64,000 bases of DNA from Bacillota bacterium (lineage in GTDB: Bacteria; Bacillota; Clostridia; Lachnospirales; Lachnospiraceae), in contig JAEXAX010000034.1 of the NCBI GenBank assembly GCA_023458035.1, forward strand, positions 1 through 64,000. The letters are read 5' to 3'. The notes beneath the pieces are model-generated. The model saw only the letters and a list, made by a program, of their open reading frames with translations, did no database searches and was not told the origin of the DNA. Below are positions 1 through 7,889 of the stretch, piece after piece; position 1 is the stretch's first letter, and every line of letters begins with the position of its first letter. The translations under genes and the position numbers were made by a program.

Positions 1-135
1 GATATATATGATTCAGAAAAAGTGGCTTTACTTATTGCAACAACACATTCTCCATTTATTTTTAAAAATGAATACGTAGATTATGTTAAAGAATTAGAAA
101 TGTTTAAGGAGAAGAACAATGTCACGAAAAAATAA
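1..135 (+). CDS. C-terminal end of an AAA-type ATPase (AriA-like), partial
   Basis: Frame 1 is open from the first base to a TAA at 133-135 and encodes the last 44 residues of a protein that begins outside the window. The piece contains ATTHSPFIF near its start, the switch/H-loop signature (T-H-S-P) found late in OLD/RecF/AAA_15-type ATPases. The gene overlaps the following DUF4435 gene by 17 bases, so the two are probably translationally coupled. An AAA_15-type ATPase directly followed by DUF4435 is the arrangement of the PARIS anti-phage system (AriA then AriB). The ATPase assignment rests on one motif and on context; its Walker motifs are out of view. Confidence 0.6.
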   Translation, partial: DIYDSEKVALLIATTHSPFIFKNEYVDYVKELEMFKEKNNVTKK

Positions 136-1033
136 AATGAGTGAGGAGGCAGAATGCGTAGAAGCAATTTTTATGAGTTTTATACAGACCAAGTCATCAC
201 AAAAAATATTTTTGTTCTTTGAGGGGAAAGATGACTTTAAGTATTATTGTCCAAGAATCTCTGTTATATGTAATGACAAAGAATATAATAAGTATGATTG
301 TGGCGGTAAAGAAAATGTGCTTAGAATATATAGTATGATTATCAATCAAACTGTTAAAGATAGTAAAACTATAAAAATGTTTTTTGTTGATCAGGATTTT
401 GATGATAATTCACATATTGGTAATGATATATATATTACCCCAACTTATTCAATCGAAAATTTATATTTTACTGATGTAGCAATAAAAAATATGATACGAG
501 CAGAAATGGGGCTATCAGAGCATTCTAAAGATGATGAGAATGATTTTAATGTTGCATATAATTATATGAAAAATTTTAGGGATAAAATAATTAGGGATAT
601 TCTTTATGGAAATGCTTGTTATTCACTGCAAATAAAAAAAGCACATGAAAAGGGTCTTAACAAGCCGAACTTGTCCCCAATAAAGAGATATGATGACATA
701 GTAAATATTTTAAAACCTGAAGATATTAAGGCGAAAATTGAAGGATACATTGAAGTGTCTGAAGTTGAGATTAAAGAAGAATATGAAAGGTTAAATGCTG
801 ATTCTATAAGACTTATACGAGGGAAATATATATTAGAAAAAATGCCCAAATGTATAAATAAAATAGTGGAAGAGTCTAATAAAGGAGCAAATCATGAAGG
901 GCATTTATTTTCTAAGAAGAGGCGTGTGCGTTTAAATACATCAGAATCAACATTCATTTCAGACCTATCAAATTATGCAGAAACTCCTGGATGTTTAGTT
1001 AGTTATATTCAAGAAAGATGCTCTATTATATAG
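119..1033 (+). CDS. DUF4435 / Toprim-fold protein, AriB-like effector of a PARIS-type system
   Basis: 304 residues. The Toprim signature is visible: a hydrophobic strand followed by E35-G-K-D-D, a GGKENV segment at residues 62-67, and an acidic triad D91-x-D93-x-D95 after a second strand (MFFVD). These match the DUF4435 family, whose best-known member, AriB, is the nuclease of the PARIS defence system and is released by the ATPase AriA when phage anti-restriction proteins are sensed. The ATG at 119 lies inside the end of the upstream ATPase gene, with AAGGAGAAG about 6 bases before it as ribosome-binding site. The gene is strongly AT-rich compared with everything after position 1463, which suggests horizontal acquisition. 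The DUF4435 call is firm; PARIS function is inferred from family and gene order. Confidence 0.75.
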   Translation: MSRKNKMSEEAECVEAIFMSFIQTKSSQKIFLFFEGKDDFKYYCPRISVICNDKEYNKYDCGGKENVLRIYSMIINQTVKDSKTIKMFFVDQDFDDNSHIGNDIYITPTYSIENLYFTDVAIKNMIRAEMGLSEHSKDDENDFNVAYNYMKNFRDKIIRDILYGNACYSLQIKKAHEKGLNKPNLSPIKRYDDIVNILKPEDIKAKIEGYIEVSEVEIKEEYERLNADSIRLIRGKYILEKMPKCINKIVEESNKGANHEGHLFSKKRRVRLNTSESTFISDLSNYAETPGCLVSYIQERCSII

Positions 1034-1046
1034 AGGAGATAGATAG

Positions 1047-1291
1047 CTATCTCTCCATCTCCTTACCCATATAAATATCGTAGTTTTTGCGTATCTTGTA
1101 AAGCTCGTCCATAGTAGATTTTGAGGAAGAATACTCTTGCATAAGGGTATTCTTTTTTTCTTGCAATTTATCAAGCTCAGCTAAAATATCTTTTGAATTT
1201 GGGAGCTTGGAATAGGACTTTTTTAGTTCTGAAAGGGCATTTTCATATAGGGTTATATGCTTTTTTCTTTTTGTCCAAAAGTTGCCTAAGA
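1047..1291 (-). pseudogene. C-terminal remnant of a mobilisation relaxase
   Basis: Read on the minus strand, this stretch is open for about 80 codons up to a TAG at 1047-1049 and gives a Lys/Glu-rich, probably coiled-coil tail that includes KLQEKKNTLMQEY and MDELYKIRKNYDIYMGKE. Such tails close the relaxase/mobilisation nuclease proteins of Clostridia conjugative elements, though I recognise it only by general resemblance. There is no start codon and no nuclease domain. The frame dissolves near 1291, where base composition switches to GC-rich, so this looks like the cut end of a mobile element. It converges with the DUF4435 gene; a short GAGATAG...CTATCTC hairpin lies between them. Confidence 0.5.
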
Positions 1292-1395
1292 AGCAACCGT
1301 TGTTGCCGGATGGGGCGCTGAGCGTCCTGATTATTCCCGATAGAATAAGACATATAAAGCTTTTTTTAAATTTAGTTCAGATATTTTTTTATTTT

Positions 1396-1426
1396 TTCAA
1401 TCTTTCTTCAATTTTCGTTTTATAAA
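1396..1426 (+). promoter_or_regulatory. Candidate response-regulator box and -10 upstream of the lipoprotein operon
   Basis: Two copies of TTCAAT (1396-1401 and 1407-1412), exactly 11 bases apart inside the longer repeat TTCAATCTTTC/TTCAATTTTCG, sit where a -35 would lie relative to TATAAA at 1421-1426. Eleven-base direct repeats overlapping the -35 are typical of OmpR/PhoB-family binding sites, and such a regulator is encoded at 4235. The rest of 1292-1462 is AT-rich with no gene that I can see. Confidence 0.35.
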
Positions 1427-1462
1427 CTACCGTCAAATCAAAAAGAAAGGAAGATTACGATT

Positions 1463-2713
1463 ATGAAACATAAAATGTTAAATGCTATTTCTCCCATTAT
1501 TTTGGCCGCTGTGCTGGCAGTCGGCTGTACCGCGCAGAAGCAGACCGAAGGGGCCAAGACGGATACAACCGGTGTTGCCTCGCAGTTAGAGAAAACCGAT
1601 TCGACTACATCGACTGCGAAGCAGTCGGAAGCTGCAGACTCGGGCGAGGTCGATATGGCCGATGCGGTCAAGATCACATTGAGCGGCAACAGCATTTCGG
1701 CCGACTCGGATGCGGTCCGGCTGACCGATTCGACAGCCACCATCACCAAAGGAGGAACCTATATCATCTCAGGCACATTGGATAACGGTTCTCTCATTGT
1801 GAATGCCGGCAAGGAAGAAACGGTTCGGCTGGTGTTAAATGGGGTCACGATCGCCTCCAGGACCTTTGCTCCGATTTATGTGCAACAGGCGGACAAGGTG
1901 CTTGTGACCCTGACAGACGGAACCAAGAATACTCTTGCAAACGGCGGTACCTTCACTAATATTGATGACAATGATGTAGATGCCGTCATCTTCTCGAAGG
2001 ATGATTTGATCCTGAACGGCGCCGGATCATTAACCATCGAATCCCCCGCCGGTCATGGTATCGTCGGCAAAGATGAGCTCACCATCACAAATGGCGCCTA
2101 CGAGATGACGGTGGCTAAGACGGCCATCAAGGCCAAGGATAGCCTGACTATCGCTGCCGGCACCTTTACGCTGAAGGCAGATGCCGACGGCCTGCATGCC
2201 GAAAACAATGATGATGAAAGTCTGGGAAGTATTTATATCCGCGGCGGTAAGTTTAATATCTCGGCCGGCGATGACGGTATTCACGCCACCACAAGCCTGG
2301 TGATAGACGGCGGTGCCTTTGATATCACAGCCGTTGAAGGCGTGGAGGCGACCCGCATCACCATCAATGACGGAGAGATTCTTATTCAGGCCTCTGATGA
2401 TGGAATCAATGCCTCCGAGAAGACTTCGCTTTATACCCCGACTGTGGAGGTTAACGGCGGCACCACCAATATCGTCATGGGCGCCGGTGATACGGACGGG
2501 GTCGATGCAAACGGCGATATCATCATCAATGGCGGTATTGTCAATGTAACCGGAAATTCAGCCTTTGATTTTGACGGCTCCGGCACGTTAAACGGCGGCA
2601 CCGTGACGGTCAACGGGAAACAGATCACGGAGCTGACCAATCAGATGATGGGAGGACCGGGCGGTATGGGCGGTTTCGGCGGTATGGAGCCGGGCCGAGG
2701 AAAGCACCAGTAA
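1463..2713 (+). CDS. Secreted beta-helix lipoprotein, Cthe_2159/DUF4353 family (carbohydrate-binding type)
   Basis: 416 residues with a lipoprotein signal ending near C22 (LAVGC), then a Thr/Ser/Gly-rich linker to about residue 65. From about residue 75 follow repeated short strands with G-N-G-G, I-N-G-G and D-D-G-I turns, the right-handed beta-helix of the Cthe_2159 family, which binds acidic polysaccharide and calcium in its characterised member. The last 20 residues are Gly/Met-rich (GGMGGFGGM). It should sit on the outer face of the membrane. It leads a module with a VTC-domain polymerase, a DUF4956 membrane protein and a two-component system, a combination that recurs in Clostridia. The start is supported by GAAAGGAAG 10 bases upstream. 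The ligand is unknown. Confidence 0.75.
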   Translation: MKHKMLNAISPIILAAVLAVGCTAQKQTEGAKTDTTGVASQLEKTDSTTSTAKQSEAADSGEVDMADAVKITLSGNSISADSDAVRLTDSTATITKGGTYIISGTLDNGSLIVNAGKEETVRLVLNGVTIASRTFAPIYVQQADKVLVTLTDGTKNTLANGGTFTNIDDNDVDAVIFSKDDLILNGAGSLTIESPAGHGIVGKDELTITNGAYEMTVAKTAIKAKDSLTIAAGTFTLKADADGLHAENNDDESLGSIYIRGGKFNISAGDDGIHATTSLVIDGGAFDITAVEGVEATRITINDGEILIQASDDGINASEKTSLYTPTVEVNGGTTNIVMGAGDTDGVDANGDIIINGGIVNVTGNSAFDFDGSGTLNGGTVTVNGKQITELTNQMMGGPGGMGGFGGMEPGRGKHQ

Positions 2714-2760
2714 TATTTGGCCATTGACATTGACAGTCTGCCGCAATCGGGAGGTGTAGC

Positions 2761-3483
2761 ATGGGAAAAACAGTTCAGTGCAACTTTAAGCGCTATGAAG
2801 AAAAATATATGTTGACTCTCCGGCAGCAAAAACTGCTGCTGGAAGGCATCAAAGAATATATGCAGCCGGATATCTATGGAGAAACCACAAACTGCAATAT
2901 TTATTATGACACCGATCGGTGGGATCTGATCCGACGTTCCATCGAAAAACCGGTTTATAAAGAGAAATTGAGAGTCAGAAGCTATGGTGTTCCGGGACCG
3001 ACGGATTCAGTGTTTATCGAGATCAAGAAAAAGTATGACGGTGTGGTCTATAAACGAAGAGTCACCCTGGCTTTGGAGAGTTCGGAACAATATCTGGCGG
3101 GAGATAAAAAGCTGTCTCCCGGAAATCAGATCGGCAAGGAGATCGAGTGGTTTCAGAAGATCTATCAGGTTTCGCCAAAGGTTTATATCGCCTATGACAG
3201 AATTTCTTTTGTCGGCATCAGGGAACCGGAGCTTAGAATCACCTTTGATCAGAACATTCGCTTCCGGGACTATGCGCTAGATCTTAAAGAAGGCGATTTC
3301 GGCGCAAGGATGCTTCCGGAAGGCACCGTTTTGATGGAGATCAAGATCCCGGGCGCTGCGCCGCTGTGGTTGGCGCGTCTGCTTTCCGTCATTGGAGTCG
3401 GACCAACATCATTTTCAAAGTACGGTACATATTACAAAGAATATATCCTGGGCGGCAGAAAGGAGGCCGGTTGCAGTGCTTAA
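2761..3483 (+). CDS. VTC-domain polyphosphate polymerase-like protein
   Basis: 240 residues covering a complete VTC/TTM tunnel domain. The expected basic and acidic strands are present in order: FKRYEEKYML near the N-terminus, NIYYDTD, KEKLRVRSYG, VFIEIKKKYDGVVYKRR, LRITFD, VLMEIKIPG and the C-terminal SKYGTYY. VTC domains make polyphosphate from ATP on the cytoplasmic side; the Lys, Arg and Glu residues expected to line the tunnel look preserved, so catalysis is likely. The start follows GGAGGTGTAGC. Bacterial VTC proteins of this type are regularly next to DUF4956 membrane proteins, as here, where the downstream gene overlaps by 8 bases. What the polyphosphate is for, and whether it is exported, is not known. 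Confidence 0.8.
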   Translation: MGKTVQCNFKRYEEKYMLTLRQQKLLLEGIKEYMQPDIYGETTNCNIYYDTDRWDLIRRSIEKPVYKEKLRVRSYGVPGPTDSVFIEIKKKYDGVVYKRRVTLALESSEQYLAGDKKLSPGNQIGKEIEWFQKIYQVSPKVYIAYDRISFVGIREPELRITFDQNIRFRDYALDLKEGDFGARMLPEGTVLMEIKIPGAAPLWLARLLSVIGVGPTSFSKYGTYYKEYILGGRKEAGCSA

Positions 3484-4138
3484 TTCAATTATCCAATCAT
3501 CCATTACCGTACAGGTCTTTCTGGCTTGTACGGCGGTATCGGCGGCGCTTGGCTTACTGAGCGCGCTGCTTTGTAAATTTAAAAATCAGACCAGCCAGAG
3601 CTTTCTGATCACCATAGCCATGCTTCCGGCCATCGTGCAAATGATCATCATGCTGGTCAATGGAAATATCGGGGCCGGTGTAGCGGTTGCGGGAGCCTTC
3701 GGTTTGGTCAGATTCCGGTCGGCGCCCGGAACAGCCAGGGAGATTACCGCGGTGTTTATGGCCATGGCGCTCGGACTTGCTACCGGCATGGGCTATATCG
3801 GCCTGGCAGCCCTGTTCTTTACGGCAATGGCCTTGTTTCAAATCGCTCTCGCCGCGGTGAATTTCGGAACCGTGGTGGAGGGGAAGCGTGACCTGCGCAT
3901 TACCATTCCGGAGAATCTGGATTATGAGGGAATCTTCGATGACTTGTTTGAGAAATATACTAAGATGGCTAAGCTTGAAAGCGTGAAGACCAGTAATCTC
4001 GGTACACTGTATGAACTGCGTTATGAGGTCACCTTGAAAGGTGAATCCGTTCCGAAGGCATTTTTGGATGAAATCAGAACCAGAAACGGAAATCTGAATA
4101 TTGTCTGCGGTCGGATGCAGACCAGAGATGCGTTATAG
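3476..4138 (+). CDS. DUF4956 membrane protein
   Basis: 220 residues from a GTG at 3476, chosen because AGGAGG at 3461-3466 lies 9 bases before it; a longer in-frame reading from 3392 would run deep inside the VTC gene. The first 130 residues hold about four hydrophobic segments with the well-conserved stretch AFGLVRFRSAPGTARE between them; the last 85 residues form a soluble alpha/beta domain. This is the DUF4956 family, almost always paired with VTC-domain polymerases, and it may act as the membrane partner or export channel of the polymerase. That role is inferred only from co-occurrence. It overlaps the VTC gene by 8 bases, so the two are translationally coupled. Confidence 0.75.
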   Translation: MLNSIIQSSITVQVFLACTAVSAALGLLSALLCKFKNQTSQSFLITIAMLPAIVQMIIMLVNGNIGAGVAVAGAFGLVRFRSAPGTAREITAVFMAMALGLATGMGYIGLAALFFTAMALFQIALAAVNFGTVVEGKRDLRITIPENLDYEGIFDDLFEKYTKMAKLESVKTSNLGTLYELRYEVTLKGESVPKAFLDEIRTRNGNLNIVCGRMQTRDAL

Positions 4139-4163
4139 AGGGCGGTAAATGCGAGAAATGATT

Positions 4164-4212
4164 TTGTTAACGGAAACAGGAGATTAACAAAAGACAAAAA
4201 ACTTGGTATGAT
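4164..4212 (+). promoter_or_regulatory. Promoter and dyad upstream of the response-regulator gene
   Basis: TTAACA (4184-4189), a 17-base spacer and TATGAT (4207-4212) form a good sigma-70 promoter. A perfect inverted repeat TTGTTAA (4164-4170)/TTAACAA (4184-4190) overlaps the -35 and could be an operator. Because the -10 contains the upstream in-frame ATG at 4208, translation must start further down, at 4235. Confidence 0.5.
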
Positions 4213-4234
4213 AAGAAACAAGGAGGTGAACGGC

Positions 4235-4918
4235 ATGAGACTTCTTCTTGTTGAAGATGAAAAGCGAATGGGGCAGGCATTGTGCGAGCTGCTGAAACAG
4301 GAAAACTATGAGGTCGAATGGTTTATCGACGGGCAGGCCGGGGCAGAGGCCTTCGCCGGGGATATCTATGATCTGGCCGTGCTGGATGTGATGCTGCCGC
4401 ATAAAAGTGGTTTTGACATCGTCCGCGAGGTACGGAAAAACGGAATCAAAACCCCTATCTTGATGCTGACGGCACGCAGTGAGACAGATGACAAGGTAAA
4501 CGGCCTGGACTGCGGGGCAGATGATTACCTGACCAAACCGTTTGTGCCGCAGGAGCTGCTGGCCCGTTTGCGGGCGCTGACCAGACGCCAATATGACACC
4601 AAGGACGGAAACCTGACATTTGGGGATATCACATTGGAAACCGGCACTTTGAATCTGGTGAGCAACATAAGCGGACTGTCTGTCAGACTGTCCGATAAGG
4701 AGTTCCGGGCGCTGGAAGTGTTGATCGCAAATCAAGGTCAAATCCTGACCAGGGAGCAGCTGGCGACCAAGATCTGGGGGTATGAAAACGAAGCGGAATA
4801 TAACAATGTCGAGGTCTATATGACCTTTGTCCGTAAGAAGCTGGCGTTTATCGGGTCCATGACCGCCATCAAGGCTGTCCGCGGCGTCGGTTATGAATTG
4901 AGGGCAGAGCATGTTTAA
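4235..4918 (+). CDS. OmpR/PhoB-family response regulator
   Basis: 227 residues. Receiver domain 1-115 with acidic pocket E7/D8, phosphoacceptor D51 in VLDVMLP, the switch threonine in MLTARS and the conserved lysine in LTKPF; the C-terminal winged helix (about 130-225) has the usual EFRALEVLIANQGQILTRE start and a GVGYEL end. The ATG at 4235 is chosen because AAGGAGGTGAA precedes it directly, while the alternative ATG at 4208 is part of the promoter. It overlaps the kinase gene by 8 bases. With its operon position after the lipoprotein/VTC/DUF4956 genes it likely controls them; 11-base direct repeats at 1396-1417 are a candidate target. Confidence 0.9.
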   Translation: MRLLLVEDEKRMGQALCELLKQENYEVEWFIDGQAGAEAFAGDIYDLAVLDVMLPHKSGFDIVREVRKNGIKTPILMLTARSETDDKVNGLDCGADDYLTKPFVPQELLARLRALTRRQYDTKDGNLTFGDITLETGTLNLVSNISGLSVRLSDKEFRALEVLIANQGQILTREQLATKIWGYENEAEYNNVEVYMTFVRKKLAFIGSMTAIKAVRGVGYELRAEHV

Positions 4919-6173
4919 AAAAGCGAAACGCAAAATCGTCATTTCGATTCTGGCCATCCTGTGTACAGTGCTGATCGGAACACTTGGCATGATCTATATC
5001 GCAAGCTACATATCCGTGACAGCGCAAAATTATGAGGTGCTCGAGAAACGGGTTGAGATGATGGAAGAGGGGAAGAGCTTTGATCTAAAGGCTGCTCCGC
5101 CGCCAAAATCGGATGCGTCCGCTCGACCGTTTGATACGCTGCACGGTCAGGGAAGAATTAAGAGGGGCCTGGAGATCGGGACCTTTTATGCGGTCAAGCA
5201 AACGGCAGACGGACAGTGGCGGGTGATTGATAACGGTACAAAAACGGTTTATACCGATGACGAACTGATCTCATTGGCCAGAGGAGTCAGCGAGAAAGGA
5301 AAAGGAAGCACAGGCGAGCTGTTATATATCGTCAGACATACGAACGGAGAAACCGTCGTTCACTTTATGGATAACACGGTCTTTACCGAAAGCTTTACCC
5401 GTCTGTTTCTGTTTACCCTGTTGTTTGGCGTGATTGCCATTTTGGCCATCGCCCTGATTTCGGTCTACCTTGCGAATCGGATCGTGTCGCCGATGGAGGA
5501 TACCTATTATAGGCAAAAACAATTTACGGCCGATGCCGGACATGAGCTAAAAACTCCGATCGCCGCTGTTGCGGCCAATATAGAAATACTCGGGCGAGAG
5601 ATCGGTGAGAATAAGTGGCTGGCCAATATTGCGTACGAGAATGAGCGAATGCGCGATCTGGTGACGGATCTGTTGGAGCTGGCGAAGAATGAGAATAAAA
5701 CCGCCGAACGGAAACCGACGGATATTTCCAGACTGGTGAACGGAGCGATCCTGCCGCTGGAGGCGGCGGCCTTTGAGAAGAATATCCTGATCGAGTCAAA
5801 TATAGCCGACGGGATCAGCGCCAATATTGACGAAAAGGGCATCGCCCAGTTGATTACCATCCTGATCGACAATGCGATTTTTCACACCGATAGGCCGGCA
5901 GGAGAAAGCGGGACGGTGACGGTCAGGCTGGCAGAGAAAAAAGGGGCGGCAATTCTATCCGTTTCAAATCCGGGGGAAGAAATTCCGGAAAGAGAGAGAA
6001 AGCAGCTGTTTGAGCGTTTTTATCGGGCGGACACGGCTCATGAGCATACCGGACATTATGGTCTTGGGCTGGCTATCGCCAAGGCGATCGCAGACGCCAA
6101 CGGTGTCGGGCTGTCGATGGATTGCCAAAACGGGCTGGTGATTTTTACGCTGGTGTTCGGAAACGGGAAATGA
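4911..6173 (+). CDS. Membrane sensor histidine kinase (partner of the regulator at 4235)
   Basis: 420 residues. One membrane segment at about 9-32, an extracytoplasmic region to about 160, a second membrane segment at about 165-190, then HisKA with the phosphorylated H211 in GHELKTPIAAV, and HATPase_c with N-box (ILIDNAIFH), a G1-like box and the G2 box GHYGLGLAIAKAIADANG. All catalytic boxes are present, so it should be active. The start overlaps the regulator gene. The sensor loop has no domain that I recognise; the neighbours suggest a surface or envelope signal. Confidence 0.9.
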   Translation: MFKKAKRKIVISILAILCTVLIGTLGMIYIASYISVTAQNYEVLEKRVEMMEEGKSFDLKAAPPPKSDASARPFDTLHGQGRIKRGLEIGTFYAVKQTADGQWRVIDNGTKTVYTDDELISLARGVSEKGKGSTGELLYIVRHTNGETVVHFMDNTVFTESFTRLFLFTLLFGVIAILAIALISVYLANRIVSPMEDTYYRQKQFTADAGHELKTPIAAVAANIEILGREIGENKWLANIAYENERMRDLVTDLLELAKNENKTAERKPTDISRLVNGAILPLEAAAFEKNILIESNIADGISANIDEKGIAQLITILIDNAIFHTDRPAGESGTVTVRLAEKKGAAILSVSNPGEEIPERERKQLFERFYRADTAHEHTGHYGLGLAIAKAIADANGVGLSMDCQNGLVIFTLVFGNGK

Positions 6174-6204
6174 GATGGCTATTCATGTCATAGGAGGTTA
6201 TAAC

Positions 6205-7131
6205 ATGCAGAAGATCAATATTGCACAAGGACCACAGGATGCGTCCAGACTGATTCTCGGTTGTATGCGTATGCCGGCGCTTTCGATAGAAGAGGCGGCG
6301 AAGCTGCTTTGCACGGCCTGCGAGCTGGGGATCAATTTCGTTGACCACGCTACCTGCTACGGAAACGGCGAGGCAGAGAAGCGTTTCGGAGATGCCATGG
6401 CTCTGGCCGGGATGAAGCGTGAGGATTTGATTATTCAGTCAAAGTGCGGTCTGCGCTTTGATAAGCAGATCTTTGACTGGAGAAAATCAAACATTATTAA
6501 CAGCGTAGATGAGATTTTAAGCAGATTGCAGATGGAGTATCTGGATGTGCTCTTATTGCACAGGCCGGACCTGCTGTATGAGCCGGAGCAGATTGCCGAA
6601 GCCTTTGACGCACTGGAGACAGCAGGAAAGGTGCGTACCTTTGGCGTCAGCAACACCATGCCCATGCAGATCGAGCTGTTGAAGAAATATGTGAAGCAGC
6701 CCTTGAAGATCAATCAGCTGCAGCTGTCCGTCGAGCAGTCTCAGCTGATCGATCAGGACCTGTATATGAACAATAAGACCACCGATATGTCGGTGATGCG
6801 TGACGGTGGAGCGCTGGATTACAGTCGCCTGCATGATATCACCATTCAGGCATGGTCGCCGCTTCAGGTCGGTATGTTCGGCGGCATGTTTATCGAGAAC
6901 CCGGAGTATCCGGAGCTGAATCGGGTGCTGGCTGAATTGGCCGAGAAGTATGATGTGACCAAGTCGGCCATCGCCATTGCCTGGATTCTGCGACATCCGG
7001 CCAAGATGCAGGTCATCACCGGCACCATGAATCCGGTACACCTGACCGAGATGGCGGCCGCTGATCGGGTAGAGCTGACACACGAGGAATGGTATCGGCT
7101 GTATCTGGCTTCCGGCAAATTTTTGCCGTAA
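6205..7131 (+). CDS. Aldo/keto reductase, YdhF-like
   Basis: 308 residues forming one AKR barrel. The catalytic tetrad is visible as D47, Y52, K80 and H119 (DHATCYG, SKCG, LLLHRPD). Overall it resembles the E. coli YdhF subgroup of NADPH-dependent oxidoreductases (HRPD then VRTFGVSN). The start at 6205 is preferred over an in-frame ATG at 6175 because AGGAGG at 6197-6202 region precedes it at good distance. The kinase gene ends about 30 bases upstream, so it may be read from the same transcript, but nothing links the functions. The substrate is unknown. Confidence 0.85.
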   Translation: MQKINIAQGPQDASRLILGCMRMPALSIEEAAKLLCTACELGINFVDHATCYGNGEAEKRFGDAMALAGMKREDLIIQSKCGLRFDKQIFDWRKSNIINSVDEILSRLQMEYLDVLLLHRPDLLYEPEQIAEAFDALETAGKVRTFGVSNTMPMQIELLKKYVKQPLKINQLQLSVEQSQLIDQDLYMNNKTTDMSVMRDGGALDYSRLHDITIQAWSPLQVGMFGGMFIENPEYPELNRVLAELAEKYDVTKSAIAIAWILRHPAKMQVITGTMNPVHLTEMAAADRVELTHEEWYRLYLASGKFLP

Positions 7132-7237
7132 TAATTGGAACTAAAGAAAACGAACGGATAGCAAGACCTTATATATATCTAAATGGAAAACGAAAGTCGT
7201 CGCGTGAAAGCGGGACGGGCATGGTAAGGAGGTAGCC

Positions 7238-7519
7238 GTGCAGAGAGAATATACCTTTCAGGCAGAACTAAAGGAAGTGAAAGAAAAGGGCGGAGCCTAT
7301 GTGATATTCCCATGGGACATTCGGGAAGAATTCGGTAAGGGCCGAGTGAAGGTTCACGTTGAGTTTGACGGCATACCTTATGACGGCAGTATCGTAAACA
7401 TGGGATTAAAAGATGAGGCTGGAAAGGTCTGTTACATCATCGGCGTCTTAAAGGCGATCCGTACACAGCTCGGGAAGGTCGAGGGAGATCTGATCAATGT
7501 GACTGTTTCGGAACGATAA
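7238..7519 (+). CDS. DUF1905 domain protein
   Basis: 93 residues, a small all-beta protein that matches DUF1905 (F-x-A-x-L, VIFPWDIREEFGKGRVKVHVEFDG, then Y-x-G-S-I, and a G-x-L-K-A-I-R-x-Q-x-G-K-x-x-G-D end). The start is a GTG preceded by AAGGAGG at a spacing of 5 bases. Members occur alone or fused to a YdeI-type C-terminal domain, which is absent here. No function is established. The 106 bases before it show no convincing promoter. Confidence 0.75.
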   Translation: MQREYTFQAELKEVKEKGGAYVIFPWDIREEFGKGRVKVHVEFDGIPYDGSIVNMGLKDEAGKVCYIIGVLKAIRTQLGKVEGDLINVTVSER

Positions 7520-7593
7520 CATTTATGCAAAATTTTCAGAGAAATGAAATGCTGCCGTAAAACTAAAATCTACCGGCAGACAAACCATTTAAG

Positions 7594-7621
7594 GCGATTA
7601 GAAAAATCTGATCGCTTTTTT
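7594..7621 (+). terminator. Intrinsic terminator
   Basis: Stem GCGAT (7594-7598) with ATCGC (7611-7615), extended inward by three more pairs, followed by a run of T. It closes the transcript of the DUF1905 gene and insulates the sugar operon. From here to 7785 the DNA is very A-rich (possible UP-element) without genes. Confidence 0.75.
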
Positions 7622-7785
7622 ATTTTGAGTGTAGTCGGATTGATGAGATATCTTAAAGGGGCGACTATGTGAAGAAAATATCGAATGAAACCCCTTGCAA
7701 TTAACCGGAGTTGTTAAAAATAAACAAAAAATATAAAATAAAAAGTAAAAAATAAACAAATACATCATAATGTCTAGAGAAAATA

Positions 7786-7814
7786 TTGACACACATCGTA
7801 CACAATGCTAATAT
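7786..7814 (+). promoter_or_regulatory. Strong sigma-70 promoter of the LacI/sugar operon
   Basis: Consensus TTGACA (7786-7791), a 17-base spacer and TAATAT (7809-7814) with an extended TGC directly before the -10, plus A-rich DNA upstream. It should drive the lacI-like gene at 7890 and the kinase/mutarotase/binding-protein genes behind it. Confidence 0.8.
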
Positions 7815-7828
7815 TTTGGATATAAAAA

Positions 7829-7842
7829 TGAAAGCGGTTTCA
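7829..7842 (+). promoter_or_regulatory. LacI-family (or CcpA cre-type) operator
   Basis: TGAAAGCGGTTTCA is a near-perfect palindrome with the central CG typical of LacI-family operators; it also fits the cre consensus. It begins 14 bases after the -10, just downstream of the expected start of transcription, where a bound repressor blocks the promoter. The regulator encoded at 7890 is the natural candidate, giving autoregulation; CcpA is the alternative. Confidence 0.7.
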
Positions 7843-7889
7843 AAGAATATGCGTTGAAAGCTGAGGGATGATTCGGAGAAAAAAACAGT

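Noticed and set aside
4184..4990. A 268-codon minus-strand frame
   Set aside because: Antisense to the response-regulator gene and its promoter; no recognisable motif and no ribosome-binding site.
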